In this document: piece after piece, positions 53,719-62,349 of the stretch
Position numbering within the stretch: the first letter of the stretch is position 1
Layout of the letters: each line of letters opens with the position of its first letter
Assembly (NCBI RefSeq): GCF_041053105.1
Contig: NZ_CP163444.1
Span: 1,984,001 to 2,048,000 of the forward strand
Direction of reading: 5' to 3'
From: Streptomyces sp. R44
GTDB taxonomy: Bacteria > Actinomycetota > Actinomycetes > Streptomycetales > Streptomycetaceae
Length of the DNA stretch: 64,000 nucleotides
The notes under the pieces: model-generated
Told to the model about the DNA's origin: nothing
Databases searched by the model: none
The model's input: the letters and a program-made list of their open reading frames with translations, nothing else
Made by a program: the position numbers and the translations under genes

Positions 53719-55101
53719 ATGGCTCCCCACGTCTCCGAGAGCGCCCTGGCCGGACTGGTCGAGGACCTGGCCGGTGAGGTGATCACACCCGGCGATCCGG
53801 CCTACGACGAGGCCCGCGCCCTGCACAACGGCATGATCGACCGACGACCGTCGGTGATCGCCCAGTGCGCCACCCAGGCCGATGTGTCCAACGCGATCCT
53901 GTTCGGCCGCGAGGCCGATCTGCCGATCGCGGTCCGCGGCGGCGGGCACAGCGTCGCCGGGACCTCCATGATCGACGGCGCGCTGATCGTCGACCTCCGC
54001 CGGATGCACGGTGTCGTCGTGGACCCGGAGGACATGACGGTACGGGTCGAGGGCGGGGCGACCATGGCCCAGCTCGACCACGCGTGCCAGCCGTTCCACG
54101 TGGCGACCACCGGCGGCCGGGTGTCCACCACCGGCGTCGGCGGCTTCACGCTGGGCGGCGGATCGGGCTGGCTGGAGCGGAAGTTCGGTCTCGCCAGCGA
54201 CAATCTGCTGGCCGCCGACCTGATCACCGCCGAGGGCAAGCACGTCCACACGGACGCGGAGGAGAACCCGGAGCTCTTCTGGGCGCTGCACGGCGGCGGC
54301 GGCAACTTCGGGGTGGCGACCTCGCTGACGCTGCGGGTGCACGCGCTGCCGCGGATGAGCCTCTCGATGCTGCTGTTCCTGCCGGACGACGCGCCCGAGG
54401 TGGTGCGCACCTTCCGTGATCTCGGCCTGAGTGCGCCCGACGAGATGGGTGGCGGCGCTATCTATCTGCCCGCGCCCCCGGAGCCGTTCATACCCGAGGA
54501 TCTGGTCGGCAAGCTGCTCTGCGGGGCGGTGTTCACGAACGCCGGGCCGGTGACGGAGCTGCGTGAGTTCGCGGCGCCGCTGTTCGCGCTGAAGCCCGTG
54601 GTGGAGATCGTCACGGACATCCCGTACGTGGACCTGCAGTCGATGATGGACGACCCGCCGGGGCTGCGGAACTACTGGTCGGCCGAGTACCTGCGGGAGT
54701 TCCCCGACGAGGCCGTGGACGTCTTCTGCGACCGCGGCGCGGGGATCCCGGCGGAGACGGCCACCCAGCACGTGCTGTTCCTGATGGGCGGGGCCGTGTC
54801 CGCGGGGCCCTCCCAGTACCCGCAGCCGTGGCGCACCGCGCCCTGGGCGGTGCACCCGTTCGCGACCTGGGAGGACCCCGCGTACGACGAGCGGGCGAGG
54901 CAGTGGGTGCACGACGTGCGGGCCGATGTGCGGCCGTGGGCGCTCGACGCGACGTATCTGAACTTCGTCGGCGACGAGGGCGAGCAGCGGATCGTCTCCT
55001 CCTTCGGGGAGAGGAACTACCGCCGGCTCGCCGCCGTGAAGGCCCAGTACGACCCCGACAACGTGTTCCGGTTCAACCAGAACATCGTCCCGGCCGGCTG
55101 A
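53719..55101 (+). CDS. FAD-linked oxidoreductase (BBE/PCMH type)
   Basis: A 460-residue FAD-dependent oxidase or dehydrogenase. The PCMH FAD domain has VRGGGHSVAGTSM, where the His is the covalent FAD attachment site, and GGFTLGGGSGWLERKFGLASDN. The position of the second (Cys) flavin link of berberine-bridge enzymes is Ser here (GGRVSTTGVGG), so only one covalent bond is likely. The C-terminal BBE motif is YDPDNVFRFNQNI. Oxidises an alcohol, sugar or other small molecule. ATG 53719 follows a GGGGGG-type RBS. Convergent with the amine oxidase gene, six bases apart. Confidence 0.9.
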   Translation: MAPHVSESALAGLVEDLAGEVITPGDPAYDEARALHNGMIDRRPSVIAQCATQADVSNAILFGREADLPIAVRGGGHSVAGTSMIDGALIVDLRRMHGVVVDPEDMTVRVEGGATMAQLDHACQPFHVATTGGRVSTTGVGGFTLGGGSGWLERKFGLASDNLLAADLITAEGKHVHTDAEENPELFWALHGGGGNFGVATSLTLRVHALPRMSLSMLLFLPDDAPEVVRTFRDLGLSAPDEMGGGAIYLPAPPEPFIPEDLVGKLLCGAVFTNAGPVTELREFAAPLFALKPVVEIVTDIPYVDLQSMMDDPPGLRNYWSAEYLREFPDEAVDVFCDRGAGIPAETATQHVLFLMGGAVSAGPSQYPQPWRTAPWAVHPFATWEDPAYDERARQWVHDVRADVRPWALDATYLNFVGDEGEQRIVSSFGERNYRRLAAVKAQYDPDNVFRFNQNIVPAG

Positions 55102-55107
55102 TCCGGC

Positions 55108-56742
55108 TCATCGCAGTGCGGTGATCACCTCCTGGGCGGCGCGGGCGCCCTCGGTCGCGCCGCCTTCCATGAAGCCCTGGAAGTCGTACGAGCAGTGCTC
55201 GCCGCCGATGTGGACGTTGCCCTGGGCGGTGCCCTCGTACCCGGCGTACCGGTGGAGGTAGCCGACGGGCCAGCAGGAGTACGCGCCCAGGGAGTAGGGG
55301 TTCTTGTGCCAGGCGGACAGCTGGGCGCGGCCGGTGTACGCCCGGGAGGTGCCGGGGAAGAAGGCGTCGATGCCGGCCAGGTAGCGGGTGACCAGGTTCC
55401 GCACGTACGGGTCGGACTCGGTGGAGAACGGCCCGGCCGGGTTCAGGTTCCGGGCCAGGCTGCCGCCGCCGTACTGGAGGAGGATCCCGCCCGTGCCGCC
55501 CTGGACCTTGGTGGTGTCCCAGGTCTGCTGCACCTCGGTGTCGGTGAAGCAGTCGCCGGCGGAGACCCCGGGCCAGGCGCCGGTGCCGCGCCAGGGCCGG
55601 GTGCCGAACTGCATGTTGAGCTTGGTGCAGTAGCCCATGCGCGCGTCCCGCAGGAGGTTGCGCATGAGCGGGTCGAACCCGGCCTGGGTGAGGTCGAGTT
55701 GCTGGAGGATCGGCAGCGGGACGCACAGGATCGTGTGGTCGGCGGTGACGGTCCGGGTGGCGCCCGCCTCGGTGAAGGTGAGCGTCTGGGTGCCGTCGGC
55801 GTTGGCCCGTACGGCGGTCAGCGACCAGCCCATCCGCAGGGTGCCGGGGGCGAGGGCCCCGGCGACGGCGTTGGGGAGCCGGTCGTTGCCGCCGACGACG
55901 TGGTAGCGCTCGTTGGACAGGCCCCAGACGTTGAAGTTGCCGGGATTGGTCTGGTAGCCCATGAGCAGGACGAGGGCGAGCGAGGACTGCTGGGTGGTGT
56001 CGGCGCCGTACTCGACGTTGTAGGCGACGTCGAGGAACCGGCCGAGCGGTGAGGAGTGCCCGCCGGGGACGCGGCTCTCGATCCACTCGTACAGCGACAT
56101 GTTGTCGAGGGCGGTGCCGGTGGGGGTGGTCTGGTTCCACTTCACCTCGCCCGCGTCGATCAGGTCGCGGTGGAGGGCCTGGTAGACGGCGTTGAAGTCC
56201 TCGTCGGCCTGGGCGCGCGGGTAGTAGGTGCCGTTGAACCAGAGGACTTCCTCGGCGCCGTTGGGTCCGCCGCCGAGGAAGTCCTCGACGGCGAGGTCGA
56301 AGCGGCGACAGAGCTCCAGGATCTTCTTGTGGCTGGTGTCGATCAGCTCGCCGCCGATCTCGGAGGTCTGGCCGTACGCCCAGTGGTCCCGCTGGGTGTA
56401 CATGCGGCCGCCGACCCTGGACGGGTTCGCCTCGTAGAGCACCGGGCTCAGTCCGGCGTCCTGGAGGGTGAGGGCGGCGGTGAGGCCGGAGATCCCGGCG
56501 CCGACGACGGCGATCCGGGCGGTGCTCTTCACGGGTGGGGTCGGGGTGGCGGCCGCGGCGGGCACGGCCGATCCGACGCCGACGGCGATGCCGGCCGCGG
56601 TGGCGTACTTGAGGAGGGACCGGCGTCCGAGGGCGTCGGCTCTCATGCCGCGCAGCTCGTCGACGGGGATGTTCAGCCGGCGGGCGGCGGCGTGCTCGGC
56701 GGCGAGGTTCTTCAGGAGGTGCATCGGGTTGGTGCGTGCCAT
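55108..56742 (-). CDS. Flavin monoamine oxidase, Tat-type
   Basis: A 544-residue flavin amine oxidase. The N-terminus is extended to about 70 residues and includes GRRSLLKYATAAGIAVGVGSAVPAAAA, a Tat-like twin-arginine signal sequence, so export is possible. The FAD Rossmann motif is IAVVGAGISGLTAALTLQDAGLSPVLYEAN; RVGGRMYT and the C-terminal NVHIGGEHCSYDFQGFMEGGATEGARAA are typical of L-amino-acid/monoamine oxidases. It deaminates amines with O2. ATG 56742 has AGGAG 8 bases upstream. It follows the APC permease on the same strand, separated by 29 bases. Confidence 0.92.
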   Translation of the reverse strand: MARTNPMHLLKNLAAEHAAARRLNIPVDELRGMRADALGRRSLLKYATAAGIAVGVGSAVPAAAATPTPPVKSTARIAVVGAGISGLTAALTLQDAGLSPVLYEANPSRVGGRMYTQRDHWAYGQTSEIGGELIDTSHKKILELCRRFDLAVEDFLGGGPNGAEEVLWFNGTYYPRAQADEDFNAVYQALHRDLIDAGEVKWNQTTPTGTALDNMSLYEWIESRVPGGHSSPLGRFLDVAYNVEYGADTTQQSSLALVLLMGYQTNPGNFNVWGLSNERYHVVGGNDRLPNAVAGALAPGTLRMGWSLTAVRANADGTQTLTFTEAGATRTVTADHTILCVPLPILQQLDLTQAGFDPLMRNLLRDARMGYCTKLNMQFGTRPWRGTGAWPGVSAGDCFTDTEVQQTWDTTKVQGGTGGILLQYGGGSLARNLNPAGPFSTESDPYVRNLVTRYLAGIDAFFPGTSRAYTGRAQLSAWHKNPYSLGAYSCWPVGYLHRYAGYEGTAQGNVHIGGEHCSYDFQGFMEGGATEGARAAQEVITALR

Positions 56743-56771
56743 GGGGGCGCTCCTGGAGGGTGAGGGCGGTT

Positions 56772-58286
56772 TCAGTTCTGGGGTACGGAGGCGGGGACGG
56801 GGGCTTCTTCGTCGGTGCGCTCGGTGGCGTCCTCCAGGACGATCCGGCCGATGATCTCGTAGCGCTCGGGCCGCTTGGCCTTGAGGTAGAAGCCGAGGCC
56901 GAGGCCGCCGAAGAAGACGACGCCGACGATCCACGGGATCGCCTTGAAGAAGAGGGAGTCGGCGGCGAGACCGGCCGCGGTCTCCATGTTCATGACCAGC
57001 AGCACGACGACGGCGATCATGCCGATGCCGCCGAGGAGCGGGGCCGTGAGGGTCTTGAACCAGTGCCGGTCCTCGGGGTGGTTCTTGCGGAAGTAGCCGA
57101 TGACGGCGAAGGAGCAGAGCGTCTGCACGATGAGGATCGCCATCGTGCCGAGGATCGCCAGCAGCGTGTAGAGGTGGATGTACGGGTCCTGGCCGGTGAG
57201 CCAGAAGGCGGCGACGAGGGCGACGGCGATGACGCTCTGCACGAACGAGGCGATGTACGGCGAGCCGTGCCTGGCGTGCGTCCGGCCGAGCGCCGGGTGC
57301 AGGAAGCCCTCGCGGCCGATGGCGTACAGATAGCGCGAGGCGCACTGGTGGAAGGCCATCCCGCAGGCGAAGGAGCCGGTGAGCAGCAGCCACTGGAAGG
57401 CGTCGACGGCCCAGGCGCCGATGAAGGTCTGGGTGGGCGCGAAGAACAGGTCGAGCGGCGAGGAGGAGGCGGACAGCTTCACGGACCCGGCGAGCCCGTT
57501 GCCGGCGATCGTCATCCACGAGACGTAGATGTAGAAGAGGCCGACGCCGATGACGGAGATCAGGGTGGCGCGCGGGATGACGCGCTTGGGGTTGCGGGAC
57601 TCCTCGCCGTACATCGCGGTCGACTCGAAGCCGACCCAGGACCAGAAGGCGAAGAAGAGGCCGAGCCCGGCGGAGGTGCCGGTGAAGGCGTTCTTCGGGT
57701 TGATCGGCTCGACGGGGATGCCGTCGGGGCCGCCGCCGGCGATCAGGACGGCGGTGGCGACCGCGAAGAGGACGGCGATCTCCGCGACCAGCATCACGCC
57801 CAGCGCCTTGGCGGTCAGGTTGATGTCGAAGTACGACAGCACGGCGGTGACGGCCAGCATGACCGCCGCGTACAGCACCCACGGCAGGTCCACGCCGAGC
57901 TGGTCGGCGACGGTCGTCTTGGCGAAGTAGGAGAAGACGCCGACGATCGAGGCCTCGAAGACGATGTACGCGAGGACGGCGAGCATGCCGGAGGCCATGC
58001 CGGCGATGCGGCCCAGGCCGTGCGAGATGTAGCCGTAGAAGGCGCCCGCGGCCGTGATCCGCTTGGCCATGGCGACGTAGCCGACCGAGAAGACGGTCAG
58101 GACGAGCGTCGCGAAGAGATATCCGGCGGGGGCGCCGGTGCCGTTGCCGAAGCCGACGGCGATGGGGAGGTTTCCGGTCATCGCCGTGATCGGGGCGGCG
58201 GTGGCGACGGCCATGAAGACGACGCCGACGAGTCCGACCGAGTTCGCCTTGAGCCGGTGGACCTCTGGGGTGGGGTTCTCTGCCAT
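56772..58286 (-). CDS. APC-family amino acid/polyamine permease
   Basis: A 504-residue, about 12-helix permease of the APC superfamily. The first helix holds the substrate/sodium region AVATAAPITAMTGNLPIAVGFGNGTGAPAGYL; later FWSWVGFESTAMYGEESRNPKRVIPRATLIS is the hallmark of this group (yeast/plant GABA and putrescine-type carriers). The C-terminal tail is charged. ATG 58286 is the likely start. It is transcribed just before the amine oxidase gene and divergent from the PucR gene, so it probably imports the amine which the oxidase degrades. Confidence 0.92.
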   Translation of the reverse strand: MAENPTPEVHRLKANSVGLVGVVFMAVATAAPITAMTGNLPIAVGFGNGTGAPAGYLFATLVLTVFSVGYVAMAKRITAAGAFYGYISHGLGRIAGMASGMLAVLAYIVFEASIVGVFSYFAKTTVADQLGVDLPWVLYAAVMLAVTAVLSYFDINLTAKALGVMLVAEIAVLFAVATAVLIAGGGPDGIPVEPINPKNAFTGTSAGLGLFFAFWSWVGFESTAMYGEESRNPKRVIPRATLISVIGVGLFYIYVSWMTIAGNGLAGSVKLSASSSPLDLFFAPTQTFIGAWAVDAFQWLLLTGSFACGMAFHQCASRYLYAIGREGFLHPALGRTHARHGSPYIASFVQSVIAVALVAAFWLTGQDPYIHLYTLLAILGTMAILIVQTLCSFAVIGYFRKNHPEDRHWFKTLTAPLLGGIGMIAVVVLLVMNMETAAGLAADSLFFKAIPWIVGVVFFGGLGLGFYLKAKRPERYEIIGRIVLEDATERTDEEAPVPASVPQN

Positions 58287-58351
58287 GGGCCGAGAGGATC
58301 CTCGTGGGTGACGTAGGCCACAATCGACATCCGGTCGCACAATTCCCGCCA

Positions 58352-58374
58352 CAGGGCGACGAGTTGTCGCCCTG
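58352..58374. promoter_or_regulatory. 9-bp inverted repeat, candidate PucR operator
   Basis: CAGGGCGAC-GAGTT-GTCGCCCTG in the 161-base gap between the divergent permease and PucR genes. It is well placed for autoregulation and control of the amine genes. Confidence 0.55.
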
Positions 58375-58447
58375 GTGTACGAACTGTCCGGTCCCGTAAC
58401 CGTCAGGTGATGTCGCCGGAACACGGACGCGGGTAGCGTCCGGCTCC

Positions 58448-60070
58448 ATGGACAATCAGGGCGGGATCACCGTGCAGCGGGCGCTCGAACTCCCCGGACT
58501 GCGCGGCGGGCTCCCGGAGGTCGTGGCCGGCGCGGACCGGCTGCACCGCACGGTGCGCTGGGTGCACGCGGGCGAGGTGCCGAACATCGCGTCGCTGCTC
58601 AAGGGCGGCGAACTACTCCTCACGACGGGCCTCGGCCTGGGCACCCGCCCGGCCGAACAGCGCGCCTTCGTCCGCCGGCTCGCCGACCGGGGCATCGCCG
58701 CGCTCGTCGTCGAACTCGGCCCGCGCTTCGCCCGCCTCCCGGCGACGATAGTGGAGACCGCGCGGGCGGCCGGCCTGCCGCTCGTCCAGCTCCACCGCGA
58801 GGTCCCCTTCGTCGCCGTCACGGAGGAGATCCACACCGAGATCGTCAACGGCCACTACGCCCTCCAGCGGCAGGCCGAGGAGGTCCACCGGCAGTGCACG
58901 GAGGCGCTGCTCGGCGGCGGCGGAGTGCCGCAGGTGCTCCGCATCCTCTCCGACTTCGCCGCCAACCCGGTCTTCCTGGAGACCGCCGACGGACAGCTCC
59001 TGTACGCGGCGGGCACCGAGTCCGCGCCCGCCGACCCGCTCCAGGTGTGGGACGGGCTGCGCGGCCAGCGGGCGGCCCGCGAATCCGGCCCGCCCACCGG
59101 CACGGTCCTCGTCGACGTCCCCGGCGGCGGCCCCGGTACGGGCTCGGTACGGGCCCGCCTGGTCCTCCTCGCCGTCTCCGGCGCCCTCTCCCCCGTCCAC
59201 CGGATGGCGGCCGAGCGGGCGGCGGGCCTCCTCGCGGTCGTCCTCATGCAGGCCCGCCAGGAGGAGGAGCTGGCGGCACGCGGCCGGGGCGACTTCCTGA
59301 CGGACCTGGCCGAGGGCCGCATCTCGGCGGAGGACGCGCCGGCCCAGGCGAGGGTCCTCGGCTTCAAGCCGGGAGACGGCCCGCTCCTCCCGGTGGTCAT
59401 GCGCCTGGCGTCAGAACTCTCCCCCTCGGGCAACTGGGCGCTCCTGGCCCGGGCGGTCCTGGAGGAACTGTCCTCGGTGGGCGTCCCGGCCCTCCTGGGC
59501 GTCCGCCCGGTGGAGGGCCGGGTGCCCCTGCTCCTGGGCCTGCGCTCGGAGTCGGAACGCACGGCGGTGGCGGACCGGGTCGCGGCGGCGCTGCGCGCGG
59601 GCGTGGAACGGGCGGGCCTGGAACGCGCCGGGGTGCACCCGCCGGTCGTCGTGGTCGGCGTGGCGGGCGGCTGGGCGGCGGCGTCGGCGGGCCTGAGGCA
59701 CGCGGCCGAGACGGCGACGGCGGCGCAGGGCCTCTCGGACCTCCCGTGGTACGACGCCCGACGCCTGGACATCGACCTCCTCCTCTGGCGCCTGCGCGAC
59801 CACCCGGACCTGGCGGCCTTCGTGGACCGGGCGATCGGCCCGCTGCGGGACCACGACAAGACGTCCCGCCCCCCGCTGCTCCCCACCCTGGAGACGTACC
59901 TGGCGCACGCGGGCCGCAAGGCGGAGACGGCGCGCGAGCTGCACCTCAACCGGCAGACGCTCTACAACCGGCTGGCCCGCATCTCCGAACTCCTGGGCAC
60001 GGACCTGGACGACCCCCAGACGGTCCTGGCCCTCTCCCTGGCCCTGAGAGCCCGCCGCCACACGCCGTGA
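58448..60070 (+). CDS. PucR-family transcriptional regulator
   Basis: A 540-residue regulator. Residues 1-130 form the PucR N-terminal purine-catabolism domain (LPGLRGGLPEVVAGADRLHRTVRWVHAGEVPNIASLLKGGELLLTTGLGLG). A middle region follows, and residues about 480-530 are the HTH_30 domain (AETARELHLNRQTLYNRLARISELLGTDLDDPQTVLALSLALR). Members act as activators of catabolic genes for purines, amino acids or amines. ATG 58448. Position across from the permease/oxidase genes indicates control of that operon. The stop is 18 bases before repeat copy 3. Confidence 0.92.
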   Translation: MDNQGGITVQRALELPGLRGGLPEVVAGADRLHRTVRWVHAGEVPNIASLLKGGELLLTTGLGLGTRPAEQRAFVRRLADRGIAALVVELGPRFARLPATIVETARAAGLPLVQLHREVPFVAVTEEIHTEIVNGHYALQRQAEEVHRQCTEALLGGGGVPQVLRILSDFAANPVFLETADGQLLYAAGTESAPADPLQVWDGLRGQRAARESGPPTGTVLVDVPGGGPGTGSVRARLVLLAVSGALSPVHRMAAERAAGLLAVVLMQARQEEELAARGRGDFLTDLAEGRISAEDAPAQARVLGFKPGDGPLLPVVMRLASELSPSGNWALLARAVLEELSSVGVPALLGVRPVEGRVPLLLGLRSESERTAVADRVAAALRAGVERAGLERAGVHPPVVVVGVAGGWAAASAGLRHAAETATAAQGLSDLPWYDARRLDIDLLLWRLRDHPDLAAFVDRAIGPLRDHDKTSRPPLLPTLETYLAHAGRKAETARELHLNRQTLYNRLARISELLGTDLDDPQTVLALSLALRARRHTP

Positions 60071-60087
60071 CGGGGCGGTGCCCACCG

Positions 60088-60336
60088 CCCGTGTGGGCAA
60101 TCGTCCCGCAGGGCGATGGGGGTCCCCCTGCTCGAGCGAAGCCGAGAGCTTGGGGGAGGGTGGGCACACGGGACGGCGCCCTCCAGCGGCGCCTCCGCGT
60201 TCCGAGCCCGGGCCCGCACCGGCCGTGACGGCACACATGCGGTGCGGGCTCAGGCGCGGGAGCCTCAGGCGCCGGCAGGGGCGCCGTTCCGTTGTGCCCA
60301 CCCGTTCCGCCCCAGCGGAACGCATGCCCACAACGG
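60088..60336 (-). repeat. Three-hairpin intergenic repeat, copy 3 (inverted, with insertion)
   Basis: Inverted relative to copies 1 and 2. Hairpin B arms are at 60088-60109 and 60165-60172; its inner right arm is replaced by about 50 bases (60115-60164) with a foldable core (CTCG...CGAG between C- and G-runs). Middle segment 60173-60288 reads as the reverse complement of copy 2. Hairpin A lies at 60289-60336. A further partial arm, ending at 60359, follows. Convergent genes end on both sides, 18 and 45 bases away. Confidence 0.9.
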
Positions 60337-60380
60337 GGGGCGGGCACCGCCCACAACGGACGGCGGGCCCCACGAAACAG

Positions 60381-61460
60381 CTACCGCCCCGACAACTCGT
60401 CGTACACCGACAGCACATGCGCCACCGTGTCGTCCTCCGTAGGCCAGGACCCCGCCTGCACCCGCCCCGCCGCCGCCAGGTCCATCCGGCGGTCCGCGTC
60501 CTCCAACAGCCCCCGGACCGCCCCCGCCAGGGCCCCCGCGTCCCCGTACGGCACCAGCTCCGCCGCGTCGCCGACGAGTTCCGGTACGCCGCCGACGGCC
60601 GTCGCGACGAGCGGCACCCCGAGCCGGAGCGCCTCCTGCGCGAGCAGGGAGCGGGCCTCCCACCGCGAGGGGAGGACCGCGACGTCGGCGGCGGCGAGCA
60701 GCTCGGCGACGTCGTCCCGCCGCCCGATGAGCCGCACGGAGAGCCGTTCCTCGACGATCCGCCGTTGCAGGAAGGCCCGTTCACGCCCTTCCCCGGCGAT
60801 GACGAGCAGCGGCTCCGGATCGAGTCCCCGCCACAACCGCGCCGCGTCGAGCAGCGTCCGGTACCCCCGGCCGCGTTCGAGCGCCCCGACGGCCATGAGC
60901 AGGGGCCGGTCGACGGCGCCGAGTTCGGCGCGGGCCTTGCCGTCGTGGAGGCAGACGGGCCCGCGCGCGGCGGGCACGGTGACGGGCGCGAGACGGGCGT
61001 CCCGGGCCCCGCGCCGCCGGGCCCGGTCGACGAGTTCGGAGGAGGTGCCGAGGACGACGGTCGCGGCCCGCGCGGTCTTCCGTTCGAGGAGCCGCAGCAC
61101 CCCGCCCCGCGCCCCGTCGACGTGGTTGCGGCTGTGCCAGGTGGTCACGAGCGGGGTCCGGGTGCCGCCGGTCAGCGCGAGCGCGGCCCGTACGGAGGCC
61201 TGGAGGCCGTGCGCGTGGACCACGTCGGCGCCGATGCAGGCGTTGCGGAGCGCGGTGACGGTCGCGGGGTCGCCGAGGCGCGGCAACGGCACGAAGTGCG
61301 CGCCGGCGCCCAGGTAGTCGTATGCGCGGTCGAGTTCGGCCGGGGCGCACACGGTCACCCGCACGCCCCTCGCCACCAGCCCCGAGGCAAGTGATCGGAC
61401 GTGCGCGCTGCTGCCCGCGCCGCCGCCGCCCAGCACTTGGACCGTACGGAGCTGTGTCAC
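60381..61460 (-). CDS. Glycosyltransferase, family 4
   Basis: A 359-residue GT-B enzyme. The N-terminus RTVQVLGGGGAGSSAHVRSLASGL has the Gly-rich loop of GT4 enzymes; VVHAHGLQASVRAAL and the donor-site PSRWEARSLLAQEALRLGVPLVATAVGGVPELVGD (EX7E form) are clear. No membrane segment. GTG 61460 is chosen for lack of a longer supported frame; its RBS is poor. It is transcribed after the PNPT-like gene and recN, with a 145-base gap. In Streptomyces this gene sits next to recN, as I recall; the sugar and acceptor are unknown. Confidence 0.86.
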   Translation of the reverse strand: MTQLRTVQVLGGGGAGSSAHVRSLASGLVARGVRVTVCAPAELDRAYDYLGAGAHFVPLPRLGDPATVTALRNACIGADVVHAHGLQASVRAALALTGGTRTPLVTTWHSRNHVDGARGGVLRLLERKTARAATVVLGTSSELVDRARRRGARDARLAPVTVPAARGPVCLHDGKARAELGAVDRPLLMAVGALERGRGYRTLLDAARLWRGLDPEPLLVIAGEGRERAFLQRRIVEERLSVRLIGRRDDVAELLAAADVAVLPSRWEARSLLAQEALRLGVPLVATAVGGVPELVGDAAELVPYGDAGALAGAVRGLLEDADRRMDLAAAGRVQAGSWPTEDDTVAHVLSVYDELSGR

Positions 61461-61605
61461 GCGCCCAAGGATGCCAGCCCGTACCCCGGACCGTACGCAC
61501 GTTCCGGCACCGAAATGGCGTCGTTCCCCTGCGCGGAAGGCGTACGGCGCGACGACCCGCACCACGGGTTCACCCACACGGGTGAGCGCACGGAGCCTCG
61601 GCCCA

Positions 61606-62349
61606 CTACCCCGCGGGGGCGGCCCGCTCCCCCCACACCGCCGCGGCGAGCAACCCGCCCGCGTGCGCGGCGAGCCCGAGCCGCCCGTTGGACGCGGCGA
61701 TGGCGCTGCCGACGGCGGCGCCGAGCGCGTGCGCGCCCATGTCGCCGAGCATGACCTCCTCGCCGAGGTCCTCGCCGAGGAGCGCCGCCGCGGCCCCCAT
61801 CGGGGCGGCGGCGAGGGATCCCCGAAGGAGGCCCGGCGCAGCGAGTCCGAGGACGAACAGGCCCGCGCGCCCGGGCCGTACGTCCACGAGGTTCACCAGG
61901 TGCGCGGTGCCGGCGATGACGACGCCGGCGAGGACCTTGTCGAGGGGCTTCTCCTTGAGGAGGGCCCCGGCGGCGAGCGAGGCGGCACCGATCCCGAACA
62001 ACTTCACGGCCCCGCTGGTCACCTCACCACCCCGAAGCGCCCCCAGGTGCGCCCGGAACCCGCGCCGGTGGTCGCCCCGCAGGTCGTCGTACCGGCCGCA
62101 CACGGCCGCCGCGGCGACGGCGAGGGAGGCGGCGGGCGCGGCGGGCAGGACGGCGGCCGCCGAGCCGAAGGCGACGGCGGGACCGGCCAGCAGGGAGACC
62201 GGCCGGTCCGCGTAGTTGGTCCGCTCCCAGCTCCGCGGGTTCCCCGGCGGCCGCCGTCGCAGCCGCCCGTACGCGAGCCGGGTCGCGCCGAGGGCCGCGG
62301 CGAAGGTCCCGATCCGCCCGAGACCGCCCCGCCCGAGGGCGCGGGTCAC
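61606..62349 (-). CDS. Small PNPT-like (MraY/WecA family) membrane protein
   Basis: A 247-residue multi-helix protein. Short matches to the polyprenyl-phosphate N-acetylhexosamine-1-phosphate transferase family are NYADRPVSLLAGPA, GRYDDLRGD (the DD motif), HLVNLVDVRPGRA (NxxNxxDGxxG-like) and GDMGAHALG (GDxGxxxLG). It is far shorter than MraY or WecA (usually 320-360 residues), lacking some helices, so activity is uncertain. GTG 62349 overlaps the recN stop. With the glycosyltransferase next to it, it may belong to a lipid-linked glycan route. Confidence 0.75.
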   Translation of the reverse strand: MTRALGRGGLGRIGTFAAALGATRLAYGRLRRRPPGNPRSWERTNYADRPVSLLAGPAVAFGSAAAVLPAAPAASLAVAAAAVCGRYDDLRGDHRRGFRAHLGALRGGEVTSGAVKLFGIGAASLAAGALLKEKPLDKVLAGVVIAGTAHLVNLVDVRPGRAGLFVLGLAAPGLLRGSLAAAPMGAAAALLGEDLGEEVMLGDMGAHALGAAVGSAIAASNGRLGLAAHAGGLLAAAVWGERAAPAG

